Positions 6,687-13,846 of a DNA stretch of 13,868 nucleotides are shown here, one piece after another (the stretch's first letter is position 1; every line of letters starts with the position of its first letter). Below the pieces are notes generated by a model, which saw only the letters and a list, made by a program, of their open reading frames with translations, was not told the origin of the DNA and ran no database searches. The DNA is taken from NCBI GenBank assembly GCA_964405665.1, contig CAYOOT010000072.1:1-13868 (forward strand), given 5' to 3'. Source of the DNA: CAYOOT01 sp964405665. Lineage in GTDB: Bacteria > Bdellovibrionota_C > UBA2361 > SZUA-149 > CAZDWZ01. The translations under genes were made by a program, and so were the position numbers.

Positions 6687-7466
6687 CTAAATTAATTCTG
6701 CAAAGTCTTCACGATAATAGTTAAAAACCAGACAACCGACAATAAGACTAATCAAGGAAACAACTGTCAAAAGAAATAAATGCAAGGGATCAGGAAATGC
6801 CCCTTCTAAAAAAACTTGATGATACATTTGCGTAAAAATGGCAACTGGATTGAGATACATCGTAAAACGCCATTTTTCCGGTATGTTGGTAATCGGATAA
6901 ATAATCGGACAGAGAAAAAATAAGAGCGTCATTAGATTTCCCAGAATATGTTGAATATCGCGGTAATGGACATTCAGCGCGGCAAAGAAAAAACCAAGTC
7001 CCGATAAAAAAATCAACTCAATAAGAATAATCAGAGGAAGCAGAATTAAACTAATCTTTGGAACAATTCCTACAATCAACATCAAACCAATAACCAAAGG
7101 TATAGCGAAAATAAAATTAGCTAAATTTGTGAGTACGGAAACCAGTGGAAGAATCTGTGGAGGAAACATTGCTTTAGTAATTAAACTTCCACCGCTGCTA
7201 ATAGAGGAGGTCGCCTCAATTAAGCCGCTAGAAAACCAAATCCAAGGAAGAAGTCCGGTAAACATAAACAAAGAATAATTTTCAACATTATTTAAACGCA
7301 TGTAATATTGAAAAACCAAAGAGTAGACAGCAATTAAACAAAGAGGATTTAAAAATGACCAAATAAAACCAAGAACTGAACCGCGATAACGGGCATTCAA
7401 ATGCCGACAAACCAAAGCCCAAACTAAAGCTCGAAATTTCCAAAGTTCTGTCAAATTTCTAAACAT
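6687..7466 (-). CDS. wzm: ABC-2 polysaccharide exporter permease (Wzm/TagG/KpsM-like)
   Basis: 259 aa, the usual size. Six hydrophobic spans can be placed at about 31-53, 65-85, 107-133, 138-162, 174-192 and 228-250. Family signatures are ARYRGSVLGFIWSFLNPL (25-42) at the first span and NVHYRDI (165-171), in the region that contacts the ATPase. It would form the membrane channel that flips or exports a lipid-linked glycan, as a dimer with the ATPase dimer encoded just upstream. The start codon overlaps the wzt stop by one base (TAATG), a sign of coupled translation and fixed stoichiometry. Confidence 0.94.
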   Translation of the reverse strand: MFRNLTELWKFRALVWALVCRHLNARYRGSVLGFIWSFLNPLCLIAVYSLVFQYYMRLNNVENYSLFMFTGLLPWIWFSSGLIEATSSISSGGSLITKAMFPPQILPLVSVLTNLANFIFAIPLVIGLMLIVGIVPKISLILLPLIILIELIFLSGLGFFFAALNVHYRDIQHILGNLMTLLFFLCPIIYPITNIPEKWRFTMYLNPVAIFTQMYHQVFLEGAFPDPLHLFLLTVVSLISLIVGCLVFNYYREDFAELI

Positions 7467-8821
7467 TATTTAATAAATTCCCAAGTATGTTCTAAAGCCA
7501 CAATTCCTTGATGGTTTTTGCTATTTCTAACGGAGAAACGATACCGTAAGTGGTGATAATCATAAGGAAAACCGTCGCTGCGGTGTGCGGCGGCATCCAG
7601 ATAATAAGAACCCTCGACTAATCCCAGTCTTGAAATTCTAAAACGATAAACTCCTTTTACGGGGAAAGTGTTCTTAGATAAGGGGACTTTAACATCGTCA
7701 ATATCGGTATTTGTTCCATGAACTACCAAACCATCTGCCCGAAGTATTCCAATTCCAAATACCAAGTCCTTAACTTCTTTATTAATGGAATATGAGACTT
7801 CAAGATCTACACTATCGCTACTATTAAAAACCCATTTGGCCTCTCCGGCGCGATCGATCATTCTTACTGAAAGAATTTCCACATCTCGATTGCCCCAACG
7901 CTTGGCGTTACTTCCTTGTTCTAGGTTTTTATCCCCAACCTCTTCAACAGTCTCAATCCTAAATTCATCTTCCTTGGCACTTTCCACATTGCTATCTTGC
8001 AAATGCTTTTCTTCTTTTTGTTTTACTTGTTCCAGGTAACGATCAATTACCAGTTGAGGTTCCCCCTGCTCTCTGATTACTCCTTTTTCTAACCAAATCG
8101 CCTCATCACACCATCTGCTCACTGAGTCTAAATCGTGAGTAACTAAAATAAGAGTTTTGCCTTGTCTTTTAAATTCACTAATTGTTTCCTTGCACCTGGA
8201 AACAAAGGAGGCATCACCTACTGCTAAAACTTCATCAACTAGTAAAATATCAGGGTCAGTATGAATGGCCAAACTAAACCCTAAGCGCATATACATTCCA
8301 GAAGAATAAGTTTTTACCGGGTCATCAATGAAATCCTCAAGCTCAGCATATTTCACAATACTCTCAAAACGTTCAGCAATTTGTTTTTTGCTCAGTCCAT
8401 ACATTACTCCACCGAGATATATATTTTCTCTACCGGAAAAATCTGGATGAAAACCCGCACCTAACTCAATTAATGCAGAAATCCTGCCATTAACTTTAAT
8501 CTCCCCTTTATCCGGTTGATAAATTCCGGAAATTAATTTTAAAAGAGTAGATTTTCCGGAACCATTACTGCCAATGATGCCCACTGATTTACCAGCAGGA
8601 ACATTGATACTGATTCCTTTCAGTGCATATAAAAAATTATCTCTCGGGTAGCGTTTACTAAAAAGCCGGGAGAGTAGTGTTGTTTTGATTGAACTATAGC
8701 TTTTTTTCAGGAGTGTGTGTTTGCGAAAATTCTTTTCTACATTGGAAATAACGATACTGCCCTTAGCTAAGGAATTATTATTTGTAGCTGATTCGAAATT
8801 TGTATTATGGTCTGGGTTCAT
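7466..8821 (-). CDS. wzt: ABC exporter ATPase with C-terminal glycan-binding domain (Wzt-like)
   Basis: 451 aa. ATPase domain about 20-265: Walker A GSNGSGKST (84-92), the LIELGAGFHPDFSGRENI block (118-134), signature YSSGM (172-176), Walker B ILLVDEVL (192-199), switch His 229. The first 65 residues carry the N-terminal extension typical of polysaccharide exporters. A charged linker (about 266-308, rich in Glu, Lys and Gln) leads to a beta-rich domain (about 308-450) of the Wzt C-terminal type, known in O-antigen exporters to recognise the capped end of the finished glycan. This implies that chain termination and export are linked and that the glycan needs a defined end. It is the first gene of a minus-strand operon with wzm, two glycosyltransferases and ychF. 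No clear ribosome binding site precedes the ATG, and no convincing promoter lies in the 118 bp upstream, most of which is repeat copy 3. Confidence 0.94.
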   Translation of the reverse strand: MNPDHNTNFESATNNNSLAKGSIVISNVEKNFRKHTLLKKSYSSIKTTLLSRLFSKRYPRDNFLYALKGISINVPAGKSVGIIGSNGSGKSTLLKLISGIYQPDKGEIKVNGRISALIELGAGFHPDFSGRENIYLGGVMYGLSKKQIAERFESIVKYAELEDFIDDPVKTYSSGMYMRLGFSLAIHTDPDILLVDEVLAVGDASFVSRCKETISEFKRQGKTLILVTHDLDSVSRWCDEAIWLEKGVIREQGEPQLVIDRYLEQVKQKEEKHLQDSNVESAKEDEFRIETVEEVGDKNLEQGSNAKRWGNRDVEILSVRMIDRAGEAKWVFNSSDSVDLEVSYSINKEVKDLVFGIGILRADGLVVHGTNTDIDDVKVPLSKNTFPVKGVYRFRISRLGLVEGSYYLDAAAHRSDGFPYDYHHLRYRFSVRNSKNHQGIVALEHTWEFIK

Positions 8822-8848
8822 ATTTACTATATAGGAATGAGATCTTTT

Positions 8849-8920
8849 ATTCTCCCCTTTTTCACACGCTGCATATATTCTATTACTACTTATAGTTTAA
8901 TGTGTGAAAAAGGGGAGAAT
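8849..8920 (+). repeat. 72-bp palindromic element, copy 3
   Basis: ATTCTCCCCTTTTTCACAC (8849-8867) and GTGTGAAAAAGGGGAGAAT (8902-8920) are a perfect 19-bp inverted repeat around 34 nt. The core GCATATATTCTA is on the plus strand, so this copy is inverted relative to copies 1 and 2. About 64 of 72 positions match copy 2 when oriented. It fills most of the divergent region between wzt and the deaminase gene, so promoters for both must overlap it or squeeze into the flanks. A TATAGT inside (8891-8896) could be a -10 box toward the deaminase, but no -35 partner is visible. Confidence 0.93.
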
Positions 8921-8954
8921 TTACTGCCAAAATTAAAGGGTGTCAACCAAGACA

Positions 8955-9938
8955 ATGATACAAGAAGAAATCAAAGAAATACTAGCTTTAGCCAAAGCTG
9001 ATTTGCATTTACACTTAGAAGGAAGTGTCTCAAAAGAAACTTTTTTGAAGTTGGCCAGTAAAAATAAAATCGATCTTAGTTCTCCAACTGTTTTTAAAAA
9101 TGGAAAATCCTTTCCAGCTCCCTCTGAACATTTATTAAACACCGGTTTCAAGGCCGGCTTTATGGATTTTATTAAACTCTATGTAAAAATTTCTCAATGT
9201 ATCACTTCCGCCGAAGACATCGTTTTAATTGCCGAAGATTACCTAAAGAGTGCCCGAGAACAAAATATTATTCATTCCGAAGTTTATGTAACAGCTTCCA
9301 GTCTTTTAAATCTCAATTTAAATCAAGAAGAACTTTTAGAAGGCTTGTTACTTGCAGAAAAACTTTCCAAAGAAAAGTATCAACATCGCTTCTCTTGGAT
9401 TTTTGATATAGTCAGAGGAAATGATGCCGATCAAAGCTTCACTATCAACTTGGCAACGGATTTTAGAAACAAGGGAGCAAATATTGTCGCCTTAGGTCTT
9501 GCCGGACTAGAAGCCGGAAATCCGGCCGCACCATTTAAAAAACCTTTTCAAGAAGCTAAAGAAAGAGGTTTTAAAATTTATGCTCATGCCGGAGAAACTG
9601 CCGGAGCGGAAAGTGTTTGGGAAACGCTAAAAATCTGTAATCCAGAAAGAATCGGACATGGCATTAAATGCCTGGAAGATAAAAACCTTGTTCAAGAAAT
9701 AATCAATCGGGGAATAATTCTGGAAGTCTGCCCTTGGAGTAATATTTTACTGGAAATTTGCGAAGAAGAGGAACATCCTTTAAACAATTTGCTTACTGCC
9801 GGTTTAAAGTGCGTTATTTCGGCAGATGATCCGGGAATTTTTGAAAAAAATCTCAATGATAATTTACTATACGCTTGGGAACAAGGAGTAAGCGTTAATC
9901 AGTTAAGGGAAGCTATCGATTTAAGTCTTCTTAGTTAA
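8955..9938 (+). CDS. add: Adenosine deaminase family metal-dependent hydrolase
   Basis: 327 aa from the ATG at 8955. A GTG at 8940 would add five residues; neither has a well-placed ribosome binding site (AAAGGG at 8935-8940 is the nearest), and ATG is preferred because IQEEIKEILALAKADLHLHLEG aligns with the usual family start. Zinc and active-site motifs are intact: HLHLEG (H18, H20), GLAGLEAGNP (181-190), HAGE (211-214), GHG (234-236) and ADDPGIF (290-296) with two aspartates. The enzyme would hydrolyse an aminopurine (adenosine to inosine plus ammonia) in the cytoplasm for purine salvage, useful to an organism with reduced biosynthesis. An adenine or N6-modified adenosine monophosphate deaminase is possible, since these subfamilies share all listed motifs. 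It is the first gene of the plus-strand group, 79 bp before lemA; linkage to lemA is uncertain. Confidence 0.9.
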   Translation: MIQEEIKEILALAKADLHLHLEGSVSKETFLKLASKNKIDLSSPTVFKNGKSFPAPSEHLLNTGFKAGFMDFIKLYVKISQCITSAEDIVLIAEDYLKSAREQNIIHSEVYVTASSLLNLNLNQEELLEGLLLAEKLSKEKYQHRFSWIFDIVRGNDADQSFTINLATDFRNKGANIVALGLAGLEAGNPAAPFKKPFQEAKERGFKIYAHAGETAGAESVWETLKICNPERIGHGIKCLEDKNLVQEIINRGIILEVCPWSNILLEICEEEEHPLNNLLTAGLKCVISADDPGIFEKNLNDNLLYAWEQGVSVNQLREAIDLSLLS

Positions 9939-10017
9939 TTTCCCTTGAAGCAAGAGGCCGCATACATTAAAGTATAAATTCACTGAAGCAATAAAGCTAT
10001 TTTTGCATCATAAACAA

Positions 10018-10572
10018 ATGAATATTTTTTTAATACTTTTACCTTTACTTGTCTTATTCTGGGTAATTAATAGCTATAACCAAATTATCAAACTAGGCAA
10101 TCGCTGCAAAGAAGCTTGGAGCGGAATCGATGTTCAATTAAAGTTAAGATATAATTTGGTGCCGAACTTAGTTGAAATAGTTAAAAGTTATGCCGGACAT
10201 GAGAAATCTGTCTTTATCGAAGTAAGTAAAATAAGAACTGACAATACTGATAAAGAATCGAATATCGAAGAAGTAACTTCCAACGAAACCGCGCTGACTC
10301 AATCTCTGAAATCCATTTTTGCTCTTGTTGAAAATTATCCGGAATTAAAAGCAAATAATAGTTTTCTAGAATTACAAAAGAATTTAATTAATATCGAAGA
10401 TCAATTACAATATGCCAGACGCTATTATAATGGCAGCGTCAGAGATTATAATACCGTTATCCAGAGTTTCCCCAACAACTTATTGGCAAATTTATTTAAT
10501 AAAAAAGAAAGAAGTTTCTTTGAACTGGAAAGAAGTATTGAAAATGATGCTCCCGTAGTTTCATTAAGCTAA
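10018..10572 (+). CDS. lemA: LemA family protein
   Basis: 184 aa from the ATG at 10018. The in-frame TTG at 10003 would add HHKQ before the membrane anchor and is less likely. One N-terminal membrane span (about 3-20) is followed by the helical LemA domain: NRCKEAWSGIDVQLKLRYNL (28-47), VPNLVEIVKSYAGHE (48-62), ENYPELKANNSFLELQ (105-120) and ARRYYNGSVRDYNTVIQSFP (133-152). All are strong family signatures. The function of LemA proteins is not settled; they are membrane-anchored helical bundles. The DUF2207 gene starts 6 bp downstream, a pairing common in bacteria that suggests a joint envelope role. No strong ribosome binding site is visible. Confidence 0.94.
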   Translation: MNIFLILLPLLVLFWVINSYNQIIKLGNRCKEAWSGIDVQLKLRYNLVPNLVEIVKSYAGHEKSVFIEVSKIRTDNTDKESNIEEVTSNETALTQSLKSIFALVENYPELKANNSFLELQKNLINIEDQLQYARRYYNGSVRDYNTVIQSFPNNLLANLFNKKERSFFELERSIENDAPVVSLS

Positions 10573-10578
10573 AAGATC

Positions 10579-12477
10579 ATGAAAAATTTTATTCTTTTAT
10601 TATTCATTTTTCTTCCCACTCTCGCCATTGCTCAAAATGAAGAAATCCTGGACTTCCATAGCAATATCAGCATCAATGCCGATGGTTCGATGATTGTGGA
10701 AGAAAATATTTTGGTCTATGCCAATGGCCTGCAAATAAAACATGGGATTTATCGTGATTTCCCTACGGACTACTGGGATAAGAATCACAATCATTATCGG
10801 GTAGCTTTTGAAATACAAAATGTCAGCAGAGACGGCAAAGCCGAAGCGTACCATCAACAACGTCTCTCCAATGGAGTCCGTATTTATATTGGTCAGAAAA
10901 ATATATTTATTCCCACTGGAAGTTATCGATACAAAATTATTTATAAAACAAATCGACAGTTAGGATTTTTTTCCGACCATGACGAGCTTTTTTGGAACGT
11001 CACTGGAAACGGCTGGAATTTCCCGATCAGAAAAGCTTCCGCTAGCATCAAATTACCTTTTACCGTTAATAAAAATGATCTGCGGTTGGATGGCTATACC
11101 GGTGTTTTTGGATCTTTGAAAAAAAATCTTACGGCAAGTCTTACTTTAAATGACACTCCTTACTTTGAAACAACTAAAGCACTTGATCAATTCGAAGGTC
11201 TTTCCATTTTGCTCATTTTTCCAAAAGGATTAATCAAAGAGCCAACACAAAAAGATCGTCTGCTTTGGCTTATTCAAGACAATCAGGGAGGAATTTTAGC
11301 AATTTTTTCTGCAATTCTTCTTGCTGCTTATTACTTTGCAATTTGGGCTATTGTCGGAAGAGATCCGGAGACAGGAACAATTATTCCGCTATATGAGGCA
11401 CCAAAAGGTTTTACTCCGGAAGAATTACGCTACATTGTCAAGATGGGCTACGATAATAAGGTATTTACTACTGCGATAATTAATCTGGCGGTAAATGGAT
11501 TTTTGAAGATCAATGAAGCTACTAAACTCTTCTCTAAAGCATTTTCTTTACAACTAACAGAACCAGAGAATAATTCCAAAGAGCTCAGCGAATTAGAAAG
11601 CGATTTTTTTAACACTTTAATTTCCAAAAACAGGACAATACTGGAATTAGAACAAAAGAATTACGAAAAAATTCAAAAAGCAGGTAAAATTCTCAAAGAC
11701 AATATGGACGGAAATTATAAAGGAAAATATTTTATTAAAAATACAAAATATTTTGCTTTAGGAATTTTACTGTCATTTCTTGCAATACCTATTTGTCTGC
11801 TAAGAGAACCATTTGGCCTCAGTGACGATCTAATTCTGGCCAGTATTTTTTTAAGCATTGTCTCATTTTTATTTTCTTTTCTTTTTGTAGAAATATTTAA
11901 TTCGTACAAGACTAACAATACTTCATTAATAAAATTTGTGGGCGTGTGTCTCGGTTGTACTATTTTCGAAATAATTCCTATTTATATATTCCTTCAAGTA
12001 GGTTCGGCTTTATTTCTCATTTCAATTATAACTTGTTGTATTCTTCATGCTTTCTTTTATTACTTATTAAAGGCTCCCACTATTGAAGGAAGAAAACTCC
12101 TCGATCAAATTGATGGCTTCAAACTTTATTTGGGTGTGGCTGAAAATGATACGATCAAGGCAATTAAACCAGAAGATGAAAGCTTTGATTTATATGAAAA
12201 ATATCTGCCCTATGCTCTAGCATTTGATTTGGAAAATGCCTGGACAAAAAAGTTTCAAGCAGCCTTTGAAAAAGCAAATCTTGAGGGCAGACAATATGTC
12301 CCTGTCTGGTATGGAGGTTCTGATTTCAACTCTTTTTCTCCCTCTGGTTTTAGCAGCAGCATCGGTTCCTCTCTTACTAGCGCCATCTCTTCTTCCTCTT
12401 CTGCTCCGGGATCTTCTGGCGGAGGAGGAGGCGGTTCAGGCGGAGGTGGTGGTGGCGGAGGAGGAGGCGGTTGGTAA
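10579..12477 (+). CDS. DUF2207 membrane protein with Gly-rich C-terminal tail
   Basis: 632 aa. A signal peptide (1-18, LLLFIFLPTLAIAQ) leads to an extracytoplasmic beta-rich DUF2207 domain (about 20-215, with IKHGIYRDFPTDYW at 53-66 and ELFWNVTGNGWNFPI at 136-150). Membrane spans follow at about 237-258, 391-408, 417-440, 452-473 and 475-496, with a soluble segment between the first and second. After LLDQIDGFKLYLGVAE (507-522) comes a Ser-rich stretch (583-613) and a tail of nearly pure Gly ending in Trp (614-632). This Ser/Gly/Trp ending is typical of the family. Function is unknown; the LemA neighbour points to the envelope. The tail is encoded by GGN triplets (12418-12474), prone to in-frame length change. 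It converges with the next gene with 4 bp between stop codons and no terminator. Confidence 0.93.
   Translation: MKNFILLLFIFLPTLAIAQNEEILDFHSNISINADGSMIVEENILVYANGLQIKHGIYRDFPTDYWDKNHNHYRVAFEIQNVSRDGKAEAYHQQRLSNGVRIYIGQKNIFIPTGSYRYKIIYKTNRQLGFFSDHDELFWNVTGNGWNFPIRKASASIKLPFTVNKNDLRLDGYTGVFGSLKKNLTASLTLNDTPYFETTKALDQFEGLSILLIFPKGLIKEPTQKDRLLWLIQDNQGGILAIFSAILLAAYYFAIWAIVGRDPETGTIIPLYEAPKGFTPEELRYIVKMGYDNKVFTTAIINLAVNGFLKINEATKLFSKAFSLQLTEPENNSKELSELESDFFNTLISKNRTILELEQKNYEKIQKAGKILKDNMDGNYKGKYFIKNTKYFALGILLSFLAIPICLLREPFGLSDDLILASIFLSIVSFLFSFLFVEIFNSYKTNNTSLIKFVGVCLGCTIFEIIPIYIFLQVGSALFLISIITCCILHAFFYYLLKAPTIEGRKLLDQIDGFKLYLGVAENDTIKAIKPEDESFDLYEKYLPYALAFDLENAWTKKFQAAFEKANLEGRQYVPVWYGGSDFNSFSPSGFSSSIGSSLTSAISSSSSAPGSSGGGGGGSGGGGGGGGGGGW
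12418..12474 (+). repeat. GGN triplet tract encoding the DUF2207 Gly tail
   Basis: Nearly uninterrupted GGA/GGC/GGT triplets, broken by one TCA and ended by TGG. It is by far the most GC-rich stretch in the window. Third bases vary, so it is not a pure microsatellite, but in-frame slippage is plausible. Confidence 0.75.
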
Positions 12478-12481
12478 CCTT

Positions 12482-13585
12482 CTATTTAATTGTCATAGCC
12501 GAAAGTAACAAGCGATCTAAAACCACAGCCAATGGAATAGCCGAAAGCAGAGACACAGACATTAAATAACGATTACCATGAGACCCGGGAAATGCAGAAA
12601 AGATTGTCGCAAAAATAATAAAAGATAAACACACTAAGATAAAAATCAAAAGATCATTGCTGATTTTCTTTCTTGAAAAACAAAGAAGAACCGCTAACAG
12701 TAACAAAGGGGAACCGGCAAATAAACCGGAACTGCGATTGAATAAAACATCAATCAGACTGTGCCAAAAATCTGTCGTAATATATGAACTATAAGATTGA
12801 ATAAAACTATTTCCCTGATTATCAAATCCTAACCAAAATTGGCCTGCAGGCGTAAGAGGGTGGCCAAACATTTGGTAATTACTAATAGAAAAAAATAAAA
12901 AGGCCGGAATTCCGGCCAATAAAAATTTAGTTAATGCTGAGAAAATTCTATTTTCTTTTTTTGCAAGCAAAACAATAGCAACAATCATTGCGGGGAAAGT
13001 AAAAACATTAAGTATTCTAGCAAGAACTGCACAGCCCCAGAAAAAACCGCAGTTTAAAAAACGCTTCTTTATTAATTGCTGATAGCTCAGTAAAAAGAAA
13101 AAAGCTCCGAAAAGATCTCCGGAGAAACTATAACTATAAGCTAAGAGTAAGCTTGAGCTTAGTGTCAGTATTGCTGCAAAAAAGCTGGAACTAAGGGAAG
13201 CATAATTTAAACTCAAATAATAAATTACGATAGTTGTTGCGATGGCGATTAGAATATTAAAAATCAGACAACCATCTACTCCGAATAATTTCCAAAAAGG
13301 AACGGCCAAAATTGGCATTAAAATTTCATGCAGCGGAAACCACTCCCCGTTTTTTCCTAAAGAAGCCTGTCCTTGAGTTCGATGAAAATCATTATCTAAT
13401 TGATTTTTAAAATCCAAATCTCCATCTTCAACCAAAGACTGCACGGCAAGCATTTGCCAACCGATATCGGCATGGGCATAGGTATGAGGTTGGTAAATTC
13501 TAAGAACATAGGAAAAGATTATGAGAGTCGAACAAAGAGCAAGGAATGCTGCTACTGTATGTTTTTTTTGCCCAATAAAACTCAT
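12482..13585 (-). CDS. Multi-span GT-C-like membrane glycosyltransferase
   Basis: 367 aa, strongly hydrophobic, with about ten possible membrane spans (first at 11-30, last at 341-360). After the first span comes a long polar loop (31-88) with YAHADIGWQMLAVQSLVEDGD, which places an Asp (D40) where GT-C enzymes carry the catalytic acid. Further GT-C-like features are HEILMPILAVPFWKLFG (86-102), FNRSSGLFAGSPLLLLAVL (282-300) and PGSHGNRYLMSVS (333-345). Such enzymes use polyprenyl-phosphate sugars on the outer membrane face. At 367 aa it is shorter than most (about 450-600), lacking the extra C-terminal domain. It follows the small membrane protein gene by 6 bp and starts at an ATG with AGG close by. 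Donor and acceptor are unknown; a non-enzymatic membrane protein is possible. Confidence 0.7.
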   Translation of the reverse strand: MSFIGQKKHTVAAFLALCSTLIIFSYVLRIYQPHTYAHADIGWQMLAVQSLVEDGDLDFKNQLDNDFHRTQGQASLGKNGEWFPLHEILMPILAVPFWKLFGVDGCLIFNILIAIATTIVIYYLSLNYASLSSSFFAAILTLSSSLLLAYSYSFSGDLFGAFFFLLSYQQLIKKRFLNCGFFWGCAVLARILNVFTFPAMIVAIVLLAKKENRIFSALTKFLLAGIPAFLFFSISNYQMFGHPLTPAGQFWLGFDNQGNSFIQSYSSYITTDFWHSLIDVLFNRSSGLFAGSPLLLLAVLLCFSRKKISNDLLIFILVCLSFIIFATIFSAFPGSHGNRYLMSVSLLSAIPLAVVLDRLLLSAMTIK

Positions 13586-13591
13586 CGCCTA

Positions 13592-13846
13592 TTATTGATC
13601 TTCATCTTGAGAAAAAATATTTTCTTTTGGCTTTTTAGGAGGATCTTCTTTTTTAGTTTCTTCATCAGCTGACAAATACATCGATAATAATATTAAAAGA
13701 ACAATACCAAAGAACATTATCCCTAAGTTCAGATATACTTTTTTTGCAGAAGTTGGAAAAAAATCAAGAGACCAATCGGCCAAATTTTCAGTTTTCGGCT
13801 GTTGAACTACTTGTTCTTCAGTTTTATCTTTTTCATCTTCTGTCAT
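13592..13846 (-). CDS. Small single-span acidic membrane protein, unknown function
   Basis: 84 aa. The N-terminal part (1-25) is highly charged and acidic (MTEDEKDKTEE). A membrane span lies at about 39-59 (LNLGIMFFGIVLLILLSMYLS), and the C-terminal tail (60-84) is charged with a DPPKKPKE segment. I recognise no family. Low-complexity charged ends around one span suggest an accessory or anchor protein. It is probably cotranscribed with the GT-C-like gene, which begins 6 bp after its stop. The ATG at 13846 lacks a clear ribosome binding site and lies 22 bp from the window end, so a different upstream start cannot be excluded. Confidence 0.65.
   Translation of the reverse strand: MTEDEKDKTEEQVVQQPKTENLADWSLDFFPTSAKKVYLNLGIMFFGIVLLILLSMYLSADEETKKEDPPKKPKENIFSQDEDQ

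Noticed and set aside
8499..8510. ATCTCCCCTTTA inside wzt as a fourth repeat fragment
   Set aside because: Short chance match within the conserved ATPase coding sequence, with no second arm or core.
8868..8901. Sigma-70 promoter within the repeat centre
   Set aside because: TATATT and TATAGT could be -10 boxes, but no -35 lies at a proper distance in any copy, so I did not list one.
2678..8920. CRISPR array or integron attC sites as an explanation for the three repeats
   Set aside because: Copies are 440 bp and 5.6 kb apart in mixed orientation, so no array. The arms lack the attC core sites and there is no integrase gene here.
9939..10017. Terminator or promoter between the deaminase gene and lemA
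   Set aside because: Only 4-bp stems and an unpartnered TATAAA are present; too weak to call.
12224..12508. 94-aa plus-strand frame at the end of DUF2207
   Set aside because: Out-of-frame reading of the Ser/Gly-rich tail codons; low-complexity shadow.
34..13846. Gracilibacteria-type code with TGA read as glycine
   Set aside because: All genes are full length under the standard code, with glycine encoded by GGN and no in-frame TGA.
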